NCBI GenBank assembly: GCA_030248135.1
Contig: JASANC010003755.1
Coordinates: forward strand, 124,001 to 188,000
Direction: 5' to 3'
DNA: 64,000 nt
Origin: Theristus sp. LFF4_11
Lineage: Eukaryota; Nematoda; Chromadorea; Monhysterida; Xyalidae
Part shown: one piece after another, positions 24,301 through 36,300 of the stretch
Layout of the letters: the number at the start of each line of letters is the position of its first letter
Position numbering within the stretch: the first letter of the stretch is position 1
Made by a program: the position numbers and the translations under genes
Notes under the pieces: generated by a model
What the model was told of the DNA's origin: nothing
Seen by the model: only the letters and a program-made list of their open reading frames with translations
Databases searched by the model: none

Positions 24301-27300
24301 TGCTTCCGAAATCAAACCAAATACAACCAGAATAGCGGTGGAACGCGAATTTCGATAGTTACAGCTGTAAACTCACGATGTGTAGGTTTTTCTCATCGGT
24401 GCAGCCCCCAACTCTTACACTTTTAAAACCTAAACAATCCGATGATGTGCAGTCCATTGATGGAGCCTCGCTGGTACAAAGAGAACGTTGAGATCATGGG
24501 CAACGACGCAAAGTACGAAATGGAGAACTTTGGCAAGTCGGTGCGCATCGTGAACGTGTCGTCCGACTCGGCTGGCACGTACGAATGTCGCTTCCCGGAC
24601 AGCAAGTTCAATCGACGCTTCGAAGTGCGAGTCGAAGGTTCGCAGTGTTGTTTCTAGGTTTCTTATTCTGGTTTTTAGTCTGTTTTTACATCAGACCTCA
24701 CATTGTCTGTAGAATGGTAGTCACAACCTTGTCTGTTTTTATAATGAAGAACAGGATTTTCGAGCTTCTTCAAATTCAGAGATGTCACATGCTAGCTATT
24801 TGTGCCAGTGATTCAACGCGATGTTCTGTCTTTTTTCTAGCTGCACCGTATTTCCCAACTGGTCCACCCCCGAGCACGAACTCGAGCGAAGACGAAACGG
24901 AGACCTTTGAGTGTGGTGCCGTGGGCAATCCGACGCCGACGTTTGAGTTCTACAAAAACGGCAAACGTTCGTTCTCTGTTGTGCTGTTTGAATGGGTTTT
25001 TTTATTCCACTGCTTCTTTGTCAGCTAGTTTGAAACGGGCGGGGCGGGTAACATCAATCGTACTGTTCTGCGGTTTTGTCGGTTGTTTATTGTAGCGATT
25101 TGACAATTAGCGTCTGACAACTGCCCATGAGCGTTCCAGTTATTGTTAATCGATTTTCAAGTGCAGTGGTCGCACTAAATAATCCATTTACGCGCTTACA
25201 TCATGTCGTCTGCCTCTGTATTGCATTGCGGTTATTTGCAGTATTTTGCGCGAAAAACACGTTTTCAGCAAGGCAAACGCTTTTTAGCGCGCATTACACA
25301 CATAATTTTGCGCGAAATAATATTCGATTAGACGTGTATGCGGTTATGGCGATATTATATCATGGGCGGTAATGGATAGCGGTTATGTTTACTGTTACAA
25401 CCCGTAACCGGTCTTCCAAGCACAGGTTTTTCAAGCAATTTTGGTAGCAAGGCCATAACACACCGTGCTGAATTTACGATTATTTCGCTCACGGGGTTGA
25501 AACGATTCCGGCGCAAAAAAATGCCGGTTTTTTTCACAGAAAAACGGTAACAAGTGTGAACAGAGCATTAAATATTTTGTGCTGTTTATGATTTTATAAA
25601 ATATGCGCGAAAAAAGTGCGCGATTTGCGAGACCGCCTGCAGTGCTAACAGTGGCAAGGGGAAAAAACGGTGTGAGAGGTCGCAAACTGCATGCGATTCC
25701 GAATTATGATAATTCGCAGAAATATGTGCAAACTGGCCAGTACTGTTTTATGAGCAGTGTGTGAAAACCGCACGATGAAACGATCTGATTGCCGTGGTGA
25801 CTTCAATTTACACGTTGCACTTTTGCACAGTATTTTGAGCAGTGCTGAAGTTGTCAAGGTAGCAACAGTATGTTTTCACGTTTAAGAAGGGAACAACAAG
25901 AAATGAAAGTGTGGTAGAGTGAGCTGAGCTGACAGTGACGGGCTGGATCGGTTTTGGTTGATGAGGATCATAATGTTGATGGAAAACGAATGAGGCAAAA
26001 GAGGCGCTAAAATAGATATTTTGTAATTGTCAACCGAAAATGCGTCGAACTTTGCAGGAATCCAGCACGACGGTCACCACCAGATCAGCGAGAACAAGCT
26101 GACGATCGTGAAATTGAGGAAGCCGAAGCCTAAGGAGGACGGCACGATGCTCGACGGTGACAACGCCGTCTACCAGTGCAAGGCGACCAACAAACACGGC
26201 TACGCGTGGGCGAACTTCTATCTGAACATTCTGCGTCTGTGGATTTTTGTTTTGGTGTTTCATGATGTTTCAAATTGAATGAACACATAAACAACGGTTT
26301 TGGGAATAGCTTTTACACCAAACGGCACGCCTGGTCTGAAGTCAAAAGCTGCAGGCAGAAAGATTGACCATATGAGACTGTTTTAGAAAATCGAAGTCTG
26401 GTTTTTACGAATGGAGTACGACTTGTCTGTCAAATTTCATCACCAAATGCTGTGAGACTCATCAATCATGGTCCATCTGTAAATTATGACCAACACGCTA
26501 ATTGGCTTATTGGTCAAAGTGGCCGTGCAGCCAATCAGCGTTCAAGATTGCAGACTGCGTTCAAATATAATATAGACCGTTTTTTGTGTATTATTGATTC
26601 GATTGTGCCCGTTCAGGTTTCCGTCCAATGTTGCTCGACCACAAGCCGGCGCACGAGACCGTGACGGGTAGTGACGTCAAGTTGAACTGTCGGTTTTTCG
26701 CGTCGCCGACGCCGAAGGTTGTGTTTGACGCGTCCGGCGCCGCGTCACTGGTCGGCCAACGGCACTCGTCCACGACGCCAGCTGTCGACCAACACGGCAA
26801 CGCCACCTTTGAGATATTCGATGTGACACGCAACAACGCCGGCACGTATCGATGTCATGCGACCAACAAGGAGGGCAGTGTTACCGGAGAAATCAAACTC
26901 ATCGTGCTTGGTTGGTGACTTGGTGGTTGTGGTCGTTGGTTGTTGTTGTGCTGGCACACTTTGTTTGTGAAAAGCACCTTTCGCAGTTGCTTTAGTCGAG
27001 GGGCGATTCCATATTCCCTCTCGCTCCCGAGTCCCGACTGACACAAGGGTTTGATGTTTCTAACGTGACGAGTTTGTAAAACAAACAGCTATTTTTCTGA
27101 TGACTTTAGTTTTCATCGCTTTGCCCACCATGTGCTGAAGATTCTGTAAAACCATAGACCCGTAAACTCGTTTATCAAGTTCACATCAGTTCGAATAATG
27201 CAGCGGCCACAAGTCTGACGGAGATGCCGAAGGATGCGGTCGTTGTGGCCGGCCAGCCGGTGCGTCTGCCGTGCAAGGCGGTCACCGATGAAAAGCTCAA

Positions 27301-30300
27301 GGACAGCTACAGAGTGCATTGGTCGGTCGCGGTCGCATTACAATGCTCGGTTTCTGTTGTTGACATTGTTGTTGGCATTATAGGCAATGTTGTTAGCCGG
27401 GGCTAACCCCACAGAAGCGTACAGAAGCGACATTGTGAAAGTCACTATAGCCCCTGTTTAGTGGTCGGTCAGTCAAAAATGACGTCATCCTGTGCTCGAA
27501 AAACACGCGCTTGTCATGCGTAGGCAACCCCGGATTTTCAGTTTGTCTGATTTCTTCTCATGAAAAAGTACAACTCTTGAACGGGAATGATCCAAACCGA
27601 TATTCTGGTGCTTTCAAAACAAATGAGGTGTCATTTCAGTTTTACACGTTCGATTTCCCAATGAAGTCAGCGCGAAAAGGCGCATTTTTTACTTGTGTGT
27701 CAGGTTTTTCAAAGACAAGCTGATCAAGCCGGAGCAATCGAACGGACGATACCAAGTGGACGATGAGAACACGCTGATCCTGCGGGAGCCGCACGCCTCC
27801 GATACGGGCGATTATCGGTGCGTCGCAAAGACGAGACTCGACGAGACGTCGCGCGGTGCAACCATCATTGTCAAAGGTGCAATCATGTTTCAGGGCTCTC
27901 GCTCATTGTGGACGGGTTTCTGGGGTTACTTGGTGCTTCGGTGGTTTCTGTGCTCGTAGTGTCACCGCAATTTAAGGCGGAAACACCATTTAGTTTTTCG
28001 TCCGTACGCACAGACGTCGTTCTAAATCCCGTACGCAAACTAATCGTGTCCATAATGCATTAAGATAGCACACATGACACGATTTCTAAATCGCGTGGCC
28101 ATTTTTTACGTGTCGTGTCCGTGCGTACGCACAAAAAAACTAATTGCTAAACGCGCCTTTAGACGACTCGACTTTACTCACAAAGCAATTCGAGAGGCAC
28201 GGGGCGCATTTCGGTGCGACCGACATGCGTCAAGTCTCTGTTGTACGTTGTTGATGTTTGTGCTGCACTCACCAAGATCAGTGCGTTCGCAGACGTGCCG
28301 ACGCCGCCGTCGCCGCTGTCGGTGACGTGCTCATCAGACTCGCGCACTGCCGCGATCTCGTTCTATCACATCGAGCATCTGGACGTGCCGGCGCCGGTGA
28401 AACAGTTCTGGGTGCAGTACCAGATCGACGACGACGAGCCGCACACCGGCTGGCGTGTGTCGGAGGAGCCGGTGACTGAGCCGTTCGAGAATCCGCGCAA
28501 AACCATCGACCACCCGAACCGCATGCAGACGTTGAACTTGAACTCGCGCATCCGACTGAAGCCGCACGGCGTGTATCGCTTTCGAGTGATCGCGCGCAAC
28601 GAGGTCGGTCGATGAGTACGAGCCAGTGAAATGCGCCCGTTCTGCGTTTAAAGTATTCGTAAAAATATATAGTTCCAGTTTGTAGACAGTACACTTGGTT
28701 AAATGTTGCGCAGTTACAACCAAAAACGCGCTCGGGCACATAATGTCATAGCGCAGAACATTTTCGTCTTTTTCTAACCTTGTTTCGTTATTTTTGAGCC
28801 AGAAAATCTCATAGATTCTAGAAAGTGCCAGTGAAACGAGATCAGTGCAATTGCCCACCTGCCGTGTGACCGCGTCGCTTGCCTCAGGTCGGCGACAGTG
28901 CGCCCGCAGAGTTCCCTGACGAGCAGCGCAACACGTGCGTCACGGCGCCCGCGAAACCGGAGCGCAACCCGGACGGCGTCTACGCGCAGGGCTCGACCGA
29001 GAACGACCTGACCATCCACTGGAATCCGATGCCGCGCGAGCACTGGAACGCAGACGGCTTCCACTACATTGTGAAATATCGACCGGCGGACGATGGGAAC
29101 GCAGAGTGGATCAAGGAGAAAATCGACGATCCCTATGAGAGCATGCACGTCGTCAAGGACCTGGAGACGTACAAGCCGTACGAGGTGCAAGTGCTCGCTG
29201 TGAACGACCTCGGAGAATCCGAGATCAACCCACAGACGCACAGGGGATACTCGGGCGAAGGCGGTACGTTCGGGAGGGGGTGTGGCACTTGGTTTTTGTT
29301 GATATGTAGGTTCAGTTCAGTTCCAGTTCCGATTCCAGAAACAAGAAGGTACATCACCTCTGGTGGTTTAGTGTGGGGGAGGGGTAAATGGCACGCTCAG
29401 TGTCGCAGGGACCAAAAGCGTTTTCGAGTTTCCGTGCGTTTTCTGTCAGCTAGCAAAAAAACTCCACGAATGTAAGTTGACCGATCAATGTTTTTTCCTT
29501 GTCAACATGTAAAATTGGTGTATTATTTTATGTAGCTTTCCTTTCAGTGCCCGACGCAGAAGTGAAGGGCTTCGAGTTCGTCAAGACGCACAGCGGCTCG
29601 GCAGCCGAATTCAAATGGGATAAAGTTAACCAGTCGAAAATGAACGGTGAACTGAAAGGAATCAAGGTGGGGCTGTGGGGTGAACCTGGTTGATTGCTGA
29701 CTGCAATGTTGTGTTTGTTGATCGACCCACCAGGACCAGACTACTTTGTAACGATGGCTGATAAACTGAGCTCCATTCCATTCTTCCAAAATTGCCTTTG
29801 CAATCACCGTGCGGTCCAACTGAAGATTTCAGCTTTCCGAACGCTACAAAGTTGCGCTGTATTTTTGTCGAAACTGCCACCATGACTCACACAAACAACC
29901 AAGCCTGTCGCCAGATTGTCCACTGGTACGAGGAGCCGGAGCCGCTGGATGCGAGTTTCGTGCAGCGCGTGGTGCGGCGTCGCGTGCGTCGCTCGACAAC
30001 GCCCGTACGCAAGGAGACCGTGTTCGCAGCGGACGCCGACGGCGGCACCGTCTACGGACTGAAACCGAACCGACGCAACAGCGCCTATGCGGCCGTGTTC
30101 AATGGCGCGCACGATGGACCACCAAGCAAAATAGTCTCCTTCGACATGCCCGAAGGCAGTAAGTCGACTGAAAATTGGACGAGTTCACAAACTTAGGATG
30201 TTTCGTGGTGTTTGTGGCTATTCTTGATGAATATATGTGCGAGCTATAGATTTGTTTTCAATAGTGTTTAACGGACAAAACGGTGCAACCGGTGTAAAGG

Positions 30301-33300
30301 TAAACGGTTTTTATTGAAATTGAATTGATTTCATCATTCATGTGTACATTGAATTTGTCAGGCCCGGAACCGGTACGTGGATTCAAGGCATACGCGCTGA
30401 GCGATGACGAAGTTGGACTGATATGGAAAGAGCCACGTGAAGTGAACGGCGAAATGGTCGGATACAACATTGAAACATGCGAGGGTGAGCGGGGTTTGAA
30501 GTTCTATCGAAGTTTTTTGGAAATGAGTTTTCTATTCAACATGTTCGGTGATTCCTGCCTGCATTTCTTTTCCAAAAATAGAACATTCAAGCATTTTTGA
30601 CAAAAGTGGCTGTTTGCATTTGCAGTCGACCAGAGCACCAACAAGAAAAAGGAGGCGACCTGTGCGAACATTTTCGTGAATGACCCGGAAGCAAACTACT
30701 ACCGAACGGAGCCGGATAAACTGCAGCCGAACACGAAATACCGATTCACGGTTCGCGGCAAGACCGGCGCTGATGAGTTGGGCGATCCAAACACGGCAGA
30801 CGCGACGACGCTACCGAAAAACTTGGACCTTGGTTCGTTTAGAGTTTGGTATTTGTGGTCGGATTTTTGGTGGAGTCGATTTGATCGGCATATAAACCAC
30901 AACCACAATGAAACTGTTTCTCCAGTTGATAGATAATGGATAATAGTGTGGTTATTATTCCGTCAGTTTGGCTGAGACGTCAAAGCAAAAATTCAGTGAT
31001 GCACGATTTGTTTCAGATCGTTTTACTCTTTTCACTTTTTTTGGTTTTTTCTTTTTTCTCCGTAACTTTCGCATCGGCTGCGCAGATTCGGCATGCGATC
31101 TCGCAATCAGATTTGAGATCTGGAGAACGCAAGAATCGGAATAATCAAAAAGCATACCAGGCCTAACATTCTGACCGAATTTACAAACGCTCGACCAGCT
31201 TGATGCGCTTTTTTATGTTCAGGCGTATAATTTAAGAAAGACACTAAAACCGCCATTTCGGGTAGAAACAATCGTGCAAGTTCGGTACAGGTTGTCTTTT
31301 GAAACAGATTTCTTCTCTCCGATGTTGGCTTTTCGATCGGCACACCAAGACAATTGGTTATGCATTTATTTGCAATTTTATGGTCCAGTTAAGCCAAATA
31401 GGGAAACCAACGTTTGTAGGAGAAAAGACGATAGTACGATACGGCCGAATGAGCCAATATTGACCGGAGTCTCTGTGAAAGACGCGCCGCAATGTCGTTC
31501 AATCTGTCTGTCACCGTGCCTATTATTCTGCTGTTTTTCCTGTTGTTATTTTGGCTGTTTCATAATCTCTGCAAGCGTGTCTCGTACGTCCCTGGGTCTG
31601 CTTTTCCATTTTTCTGCAACTCTTTATTCTGCCTTCGCTTTGGCATAATAGCCAAAAATGCAGCCCGAAAAAATGGCGCACTGCTGTGGAACAGTGTTTT
31701 CTCGTTTTCCTGTGCGTTTTGCAGTTTCGTAGGGTGTTTCGTTTTGCGCGCGTCTCGCGGGATTGCTTTGTAGTTCTGTCTTTCTGCGTCGTCCTCCTTG
31801 TGGGGTGTGTTCGTTTTCGACTTGGCTGCACGCAGTGAATAAGTTGAGTTGTCGATTTATTTTTCTGTCCGCCGTCTCGTCCCCGGTTTCGATGACACCG
31901 CACACAGTCCACACACCGCTTAAAACGTAAAAACACGACGTAGGTAATTTGGAACATTCGCTGTTGTTGTTATTGTTGCTGTTATCCTTTCGGATGGCAC
32001 TGATGATGTATAGTATTGCGCTGTTCCTGGAGTTTTTATCGCTTGTTTTTTTTCTATTCTGCTTAGTTTTTTACTGTTCCAGTTCTTTTCTCCTGGCGCC
32101 CAAAACGCTGCTTTTTGTCATTAGTCTTTCTTTCAGATGTGGTCTAAATTGCGGATGGTTTGGTCTGCTGGTGGCTGTTTTACTTTTTACTGCTTCTTGT
32201 TAGCTGAAATTAGTTGTGAAAATGTGTTTTAGCAATCTCTTTTTTGCAGACACATTGATCTTTTTTATTTTATGGACGGCCTTAATGGAGTGCTTTGACC
32301 ACTTGTTTGTATGAAACCCCAAACTTTGATTTTTTATGGACTTTGTCAGGCTTATTCAATCATAATTCATCAGTGTTCAGCTGAGTTTTTCAGTTTCTGT
32401 GAAAAAAAGCTCAGTTTACACCGTGCGTTTGCTGCGAAAATCGCCTCTTTGTTAAAAAAAAGTAGGCATCCGATGTCCGATCCGATTACCGTGGTGTGAT
32501 GCGGTCGTTGTTGCACAAAACGGTGCTCCAGGTTTACAATTTTTGTTTGCCACCACAACCAGCACCATGATTGCGGCATTGTAACAACACTAAACACACT
32601 TCTCGTGGTCGGGCCTCACCACCAATTTATTGTTGCTGGCGACGGTTTTATTGCCTTGAATGGGTCTGATCGAAAATTTTAGTGTTCCTCTATTTTTATG
32701 AGCTGTAATTTTGTGGTACCCAGAACAGCCAAAGAGCGTGTGCAGCCTGTCATCGCTCAATGAAATTTGTTATCGCTTGTTGATATTACCTTCATTTTCA
32801 GTTCAGCTGATTTCCGCAGTAGTCACATAACACCAAGTGCAAATGACTTTGAATGACTTAGAATGTTTTAGAATCAGAAAATCCGTTTTGTTTCACATTC
32901 ACGCCGAAAATCAACCTACGGTCAGTCTATGATGGTAGTAGAAGTGGATAGCTGAAACGATAGTAAAAAAGATAGTAAAACATGTAGTGTGCTCAGTTTC
33001 AGTTGTAAGCCGCAATCTTTGAAGAAATTGGACTCTTGAGAAGAGACAACTCTGCGTTGCACAACAAACATAAAGTAAACGTTCTTTTTTGTTTCCTAGA
33101 CCAGCGGTACGTAAAGCTTTTATGTCAAGTGTAATACGGCGGTCAAATCTCGACGGCTTCAACGGCTGTTTTGTTGTACCTAATTCGTAACTTTGTAGTT
33201 TTACTGGTTTTCTTGCTCTGTGGAATTTTATGCTGGCTTCGTTCCGCACGTTGGTTTCGATTTGGGTTGAAATCGTTTGAAAGGATTGGCAGAAATCGGA

Positions 33301-36300
33301 TTTTATAGCTCCACGAACTGTAGTAGCGTAGCACCTTTTCAGCTGTTGTTTGTGGAGTCCTTTTTTTGCTCGTACCGCAGGCCGAAGGCGGAAGTAAAAA
33401 CTACATAGGTTTATTATAGCTCATATTTATGTACGAGCTACATCTGGTTGAAAAAATTGCCTTCACGAATTCACACGAGGGTTTTCCTACTTTCAATTTG
33501 TCATTGTCAGGGTTAAAATAGCGATGCGAACCATCTGTGAATAGTTTTCAGTGTTAGTGGCCTTTTATCACCAAACAGTTGAAAGCTAAGATTTCAATCA
33601 GTTTTTATTTTACGTATTTCTGCTCTTGCCAACTGAATGATTCCATTCAATATTCAAATCTTCCTGGATTTATTAATAGCGGGCGCGCTGTGGCTGGTCG
33701 TTGAACACGACCCGTCTGCTATTCAGTTTTGAAATAACTGATGAATTTGAATTTTAACAGCCAGCTAAGACGACTCTGTTTAGATCATCACGGCTCAGAC
33801 AGAATTTGAAGTGATATTCAAGAACACTGCTGCATTTTGTGGACATCTCATGCACCATGAGCAGTTTGTCAGTTTGAATATGCAGTCCAAATACGGTTGG
33901 ATGGGTCATGGAATATCAATGCGAGAGCATGATTTAACTCAATTTTGGTTTTTAACAACCCAATCCTGTTGTCCACAGTCGTTGCTCAACATCTTATTTC
34001 TGAATTCCCTTCACTGCGTTTTCTGCATTCATGAAAATAAAACCATATCAGCTTTGTTCAAGACGTGGAGTGGAACAAAGAAAAAAAACCAGACGGTCAC
34101 GGTTGTGTGTTGTATTGATCGTGTGTGCGTTTCATGTGCATGTATTTACTCAAGCGTGCGTCTCCGGGCAAACTTTGCTTCTTCGGTTCAGCAGTTGCGT
34201 TTCTGCTTGTATTCAGTGTCGCACTGTGCTCATGCTAGCAGACGGCACAGCTTCTGCTAGTCTCGTGTTCACATGCGATTTATCGCGGCAGCCTCACAGT
34301 CCAGCCTCCCGTGCGAGTTCCTTTGTTTCGCCGTGCACCGATTGTTCCGGCTCGTTGTCGTTCCTGGTGCCGCTTGGCAGTTTTCGCTTTTTTATCGGCT
34401 TGCAAAGACAGACGTTTTCGCAAATGGCACTTGCTTTTTTTGAAATCGTGGTTTTTTTCGAATACTGGAACCAGGACCATAAACCGCATACCGCAAAAAG
34501 GACAGCTTGTTTTCTTCCTGCCCGCCAGTGTCAACCCGCGGCAATTGTTCCGGACAGGACAGACAGGCCCGGTGTCAACATAACTTCTATTAAGTGCCGC
34601 GACTATTTTCAGCTTTTTATGTTGGTCTTGTCGAGACGATAATATTTCCGGTGAAACGGAAAGGGAAATTGAGGCGGGCAGGTCTCTTGTCTGATTTTTA
34701 TGAGCGAAAACCGAGAACAAAATACTGTCGGTTGTCATTTCGTCTTGATGCCCTTATCTTGGGTCGGTGTTTAGACGACGGATGACCTTCGGTCAGTTTG
34801 AACAGCGCGCCACTGCAGGCAAACGGCTGGCAGCAGCGTTGTTGTGTGCACACGCTGCCCATGTCAACTTCTGGTTTGCTTTCTTCATCGGATGCGTTTG
34901 AGATTTTGTGCATACGCAAAATGAACGTGTGGAAAGGCGTTCGAAAGTGTTCTTCATGAACTCCTTTTGTCGTTGTCTAAAGGCGAAAACGCCATGTTTT
35001 TTTGTCCATACGGACAGACGTCGTTCTAAATCTCATGTGCAAGCTAATAGTATCCATAATGCATTAAGATAGCACACACGACACGGTTTCTAAATCGCGT
35101 GGCCATTTTTAAGTGTCGTGTTCGTGCGTACGCACAAAAAAACGAATTGCTGAATTTTCTTTAAGTCTTTTACTGATTTCCTTTACTAGTTTTGCTTTAA
35201 ATTCCAAAGAGTCTATATGAGAACGTTTTTGTCGATGTTGCAAAATTGAAAATTTTTATTGGCGAACCGTCACATCACTGTCGAAGGCTATTGTCCATGC
35301 TGCATTCTTCTCTCTCTTACTCTCGACACAGTTTCGTTTGAAATGCGATTATGACCCATTGGCATGCTTCTTTATTCGTGTCCTTTGTTGTCCCCGGTTG
35401 CATATGTGATTTGAAGTGCGACTGGAGCCTCTCGCTGAAAGGTCTGATTTCCGTTTTTTACTTTGGTCCCCTTTTGTGATATCGTGATCGTGGCTGCTGC
35501 TCGACTTCGATGGGAGACGGGCGCTTATGTTTTGAAAACGGGTTTGACCTGGACATTGATCCGTTTCACAATTTCAGTGTTCAACTAGTGGTCTGTTTGG
35601 TTACAGTTTGCTGCGTTACATAATCTCTGTGTGCGATTGCAAGGCTTTCAACACGAATGCCCGGCCCGGGTGGTGTCGTAGTAATCTGTTTATTATTGCT
35701 GGCTGGTTGGAAGCACCAGAGAGCTTGTTGCATGTGCGTATGGTGCTGCTCTTCGCTATGCGTGTTTCATTCTTTCATGCTTTCTGTTCTGTTTCTGTTC
35801 ATGCATTATACTCATGCCCGTTTTGTGATATCATTCATTCTTCTTATTCTTCTTTCGCCACATCCTGGTTCACTTTGGCATCAGTCTTCTTCCGTTTCTG
35901 TCGTCATCTTCTCCTCGTTTCCTGTTCGTGAAGTTCGTTCATAGTTGGGTTTTCCCCTTTAGCGGCATTCACGATATTACAAAAAACAGTTTTGGAAAAC
36001 TGAAATCGCAAATAGGATGGGTAGTTTACTCGGAGTGTTCAAGCGACGTTTCCTGTAGTAGCGCGGGTTTCTCACTTTGCGCTAGCGAGTTTAGCTAGTC
36101 AGCTAACTTCCATCGAAAGTTTCGCTAATCAAATTTATAGACAAGAACTCGGCACAGCGGAGAGAGGTGTTTTTGTGAGTGTGTGACTCTCAGTCCAGTA
36201 GCGAGAGTGACTCTGAGCGTGTGTGTGTGTCTGCTTCTATCTGCTGCTTGTGTGTCAGCAAACACAACAAGTAAACGTCCAAGGAAGCGAGAACACCGCG

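Noticed and set aside
28278..29241. Long minus-strand frames (153-174 codons)
   Set aside because: Antisense shadows of the FN3-1 and FN3-2 exons, caused by their high GC3.
34031..34642. 203-codon plus-strand frame in the large SAX-7-like intron
   Set aside because: Composition is intron-like, no domain is visible, and its ends do not match the phase of neighbouring exons.
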